In this document: one piece after another, positions 5,927 through 6,780 of the stretch
How the letters are laid out: every line of letters begins with the position of its first letter
How positions within the stretch are numbered: the first letter of the stretch is position 1
Source: Coleofasciculus sp. S288
GTDB lineage: Bacteria > Cyanobacteriota > Cyanobacteriia > Cyanobacteriales > Coleofasciculaceae
Length of the DNA: 6,780 nt
Assembly: GCA_020216575.1 (NCBI GenBank)
Contig: JAIUYC010000211.1
Span: forward strand, 1 to 6,780
Direction of reading: 5' to 3'
The notes under the pieces: generated by a model
The model's database searches: none
The model's input: the letters and a program-made list of their open reading frames with translations, nothing else
What the model was told of the DNA's origin: nothing
Program-made: the position numbers and the translations under genes

Positions 5927-5954
5927 CAAAATTCAAAATTCAAAATTCAAAATC
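5927..5954. repeat. Heptamer tandem repeat, (CAAAATT)x3 plus CAAAATC, upstream of aapQ
   Basis: Three perfect CAAAATT units and a fourth ending in C are present. The unit differs by one base from the array in front of aapP and lies in the opposite orientation relative to transcription. It begins 33 bases before the chosen aapQ ATG. Confidence 0.85.
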
Positions 5955-6111
5955 GGGAAACCTAACGATTCCAGGCATCTTGACTGCTTCCTCCTCCCTT
6001 CCCGCCCACCTATCTCTTGTTCCCCTCTGCGCCTCTGCGCCTCTGCGCCCTCTGTGGTTCCTCAAACATTAGATATTCTTCAAGCGAGAAACGAGTAAAT
6101 ACAAGGTAAGG
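5955..6111. other. Non-coding spacer between aapJ and aapQ (apart from the octamer repeat)
   Basis: Together with the flanking repeats, the aapJ stop and the aapQ start are separated by about 280 bases. Outside the octamer array and the hairpin I see no gene on either strand and no convincing promoter. The segment at 5980-6025 is pyrimidine-rich on the plus strand. Confidence 0.5.
6024..6057. repeat. Octamer tandem repeat (CCTCTGCG)x3 plus a degenerate copy
   Basis: Three perfect CCTCTGCG units (6024-6047) are followed by a diverged copy CCCTCTGTGG (6048-6057) in the aapJ-aapQ spacer. I recall similar CCTCTGCG-type arrays as dispersed repeats in cyanobacterial intergenic DNA. No coding signal crosses it: the plus-strand frame over it is simply translated repeat. 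Confidence 0.75.
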
Positions 6112-6181
6112 AGATAAGTGGAACAGGGGGAGAACGGAAGAATTTCTCAACCAACCTTCACCCCCTTCTCCTCACTTATCT
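6112..6181 (-). repeat. Long imperfect inverted repeat overlapping the aapJ stop codon
   Basis: AGATAAGTG (6112-6120) and CACTTATCT (6173-6181) pair perfectly over 9 bp. Inside the loop, a GGGGG run and a CCCCC run with flanking pairs extend the stem with mismatches. In the aapJ transcript the 5' arm starts within the last codons and includes the stop TAA (6176-6178). No U tract follows the 3' arm, so a simple intrinsic terminator is unlikely. A hairpin that protects the aapJ 3' end or reduces readthrough into aapQ, giving more binding protein than permease, is a reasonable inference. Confidence 0.6.
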
Positions 6182-6780
6182 AAACGGCGGTGCGTACATT
6201 AAACCACCCTTTTGCCAGGTATCATTTTGACCACGCTCTAACTTGAAGGGAGAACTCTCACCGAGGTTGCGATCGTAAATCTCACCGTAGTTGCCAACTT
6301 TTTTGATCACGCGAACCATGAAGTCATTGGGCAAACCCATGTCTTGACCTAATGTTCCTTCTTGACCCAGCAGTCGCTTCACTACTGGATCAGTGCTGTT
6401 GGTAAACTGGTCGATGTTCTTGGAATTAACTCCCAGTTCTTCTGCTTCAATCAGACCGTAGATCACCCACTTCACCGTGTCAAACCATTGAGAGTCGTTA
6501 TTTTTAACAGCAGGTGCAAGAGGTTCTTTTGACATCACCACATCCAAGATGACGTGATCATCTGGGTTGGGAAGGATGCTGCGACGAGACACAAGTTGAG
6601 AGCGATCGCTAGTAACACCTTCACAGCGCCCTTCTTGGTAAGCCGCGAAGGTTGGATCGACTTCTTCAAAGACAATAGGTGTATAGTTTACACCCGCTTT
6701 ACGCATCTGGTCTGCTAAGTTCTGCTCGGTGGTGGTTCCGGTTTGATCGCAGACAGATTTGCCCTCCTATCCTTTTAGGT
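6176..6780 (-). CDS. aapJ: Amino acid ABC transporter substrate-binding protein (AapJ/NatF type), 3' part, with an in-frame stop
   Basis: This is the C-terminal part of the periplasmic binding protein of the importer; the 5' end is outside the window. The open stretch 6176-6766 encodes 196 residues beginning EGKSVCDQTGTTTEQNLADQ, then NYTPIVFEEVDPTFAAYQEGRCEGVTSDRSQL, and ending GGLMYAPPFR. The SVCxQTGTTTE and GRC.GVTSDRSQL blocks are hallmarks of AapJ/NatF proteins (whole protein about 340-380 residues). The frame carries a TAG at 6767-6769, directly where relatives have Leu in an LxGxxVC motif. The bases upstream in the same frame still read L-K-G, so the family frame continues past the stop. 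This may be a true nonsense mutation or a sequence error. If genuine, translation from the first ATG after it (6704-6706) could yield only a fragment without a signal peptide. aapQ follows after about 280 bases. Confidence 0.85.
6767..6769 (-). other. In-frame TAG stop inside aapJ
   Basis: On the minus strand the codons read CTA AAA GGA TAG GAG GGC AAA, giving L-K-G-stop-E-G-K before SVCDQTG. A single base change from TTG (Leu) would create it. One extra G in the nearby G run is the alternative explanation. Confidence 0.65.

Noticed and set aside
5894..5929. N-terminal extension of AapQ from a TTG codon
   Set aside because: The TTG lies in the heptamer array; the first ATG (5891-5893) gives a typical permease start.
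5927..6057. CRISPR array
   Set aside because: The repeats are 7-8 bases long, directly adjacent with no spacers, and no cas gene is visible.
5898..6098. Plus-strand open frame across the aapJ-aapQ spacer
   Set aside because: Its protein is mostly translated heptamer and octamer repeats; no ribosome binding site or family resemblance.
6112..6181. Intrinsic terminator of aapJ
   Set aside because: The stem is long, but neither side in the direction of transcription is followed by a U tract, so I list it as an inverted repeat.
1..6780. tRNA, rRNA or riboswitch genes
   Set aside because: No cloverleaf-like or conserved RNA sequence was recognised in the spacers on either strand.

Overview
The window is cyanobacterial, most likely from a filamentous or otherwise large-genome species. 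The perfect HIP1 octamer GCGATCGC occurs ten times in 6.8 kb, about one per 680 bases, inside and between genes. AT-rich heptamer tandem repeats (CCAAAAT and CAAAATT units) and a CCTCTGCG octamer repeat sit in spacers. The protein families also fit: XisH/XisI and DUF928 are largely or almost exclusively cyanobacterial. Every confident gene is on the minus strand, so transcription runs from high to low coordinates.

Right part (6780 down to 2531): a polar amino acid ABC importer of the Aap/Nat type in the order binding protein (aapJ, natF-like, entering from beyond the window), permease aapQ (natG-like), permease aapM (natH-like) and ATPase aapP. The visible 3' part of aapJ is interrupted by an in-frame TAG at 6767-6769. 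aapJ and aapQ are separated by a spacer holding a long imperfect hairpin that overlaps the aapJ stop, a CCTCTGCG octamer tandem repeat, and a heptamer tandem repeat just upstream of aapQ. A second heptamer tandem repeat, in the opposite orientation, abuts the aapP start codon. Together the proteins would capture amino acids in the periplasm and drive them through the AapQ-AapM channel using ATP.

Middle (2395 down to 1613): a secreted DUF928 protein with a clear signal peptide. Its role is unknown. The 1397-1612 spacer holds a possible operator and an unrecognised short plus-strand ORF.

Left part (1396 down to 1): a compact accessory cluster of small genes. It contains a 47-residue ribbon-helix-helix regulator with a perfect palindrome in front of it; a 44-residue remnant of xisH that keeps both ends of the protein but has lost the nuclease-like core; an intact xisI that overlaps the xisH remnant in the usual way; a conserved 135-residue protein of unknown function; and an HNH endonuclease that overlaps it by 11 bases and runs off the window. 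The RHH gene and the xisH remnant are too short to be found by ordinary ORF length cut-offs. This RHH / shrunken xisH / xisI arrangement is the most unusual part of the window. Its function, if any, is inference only.
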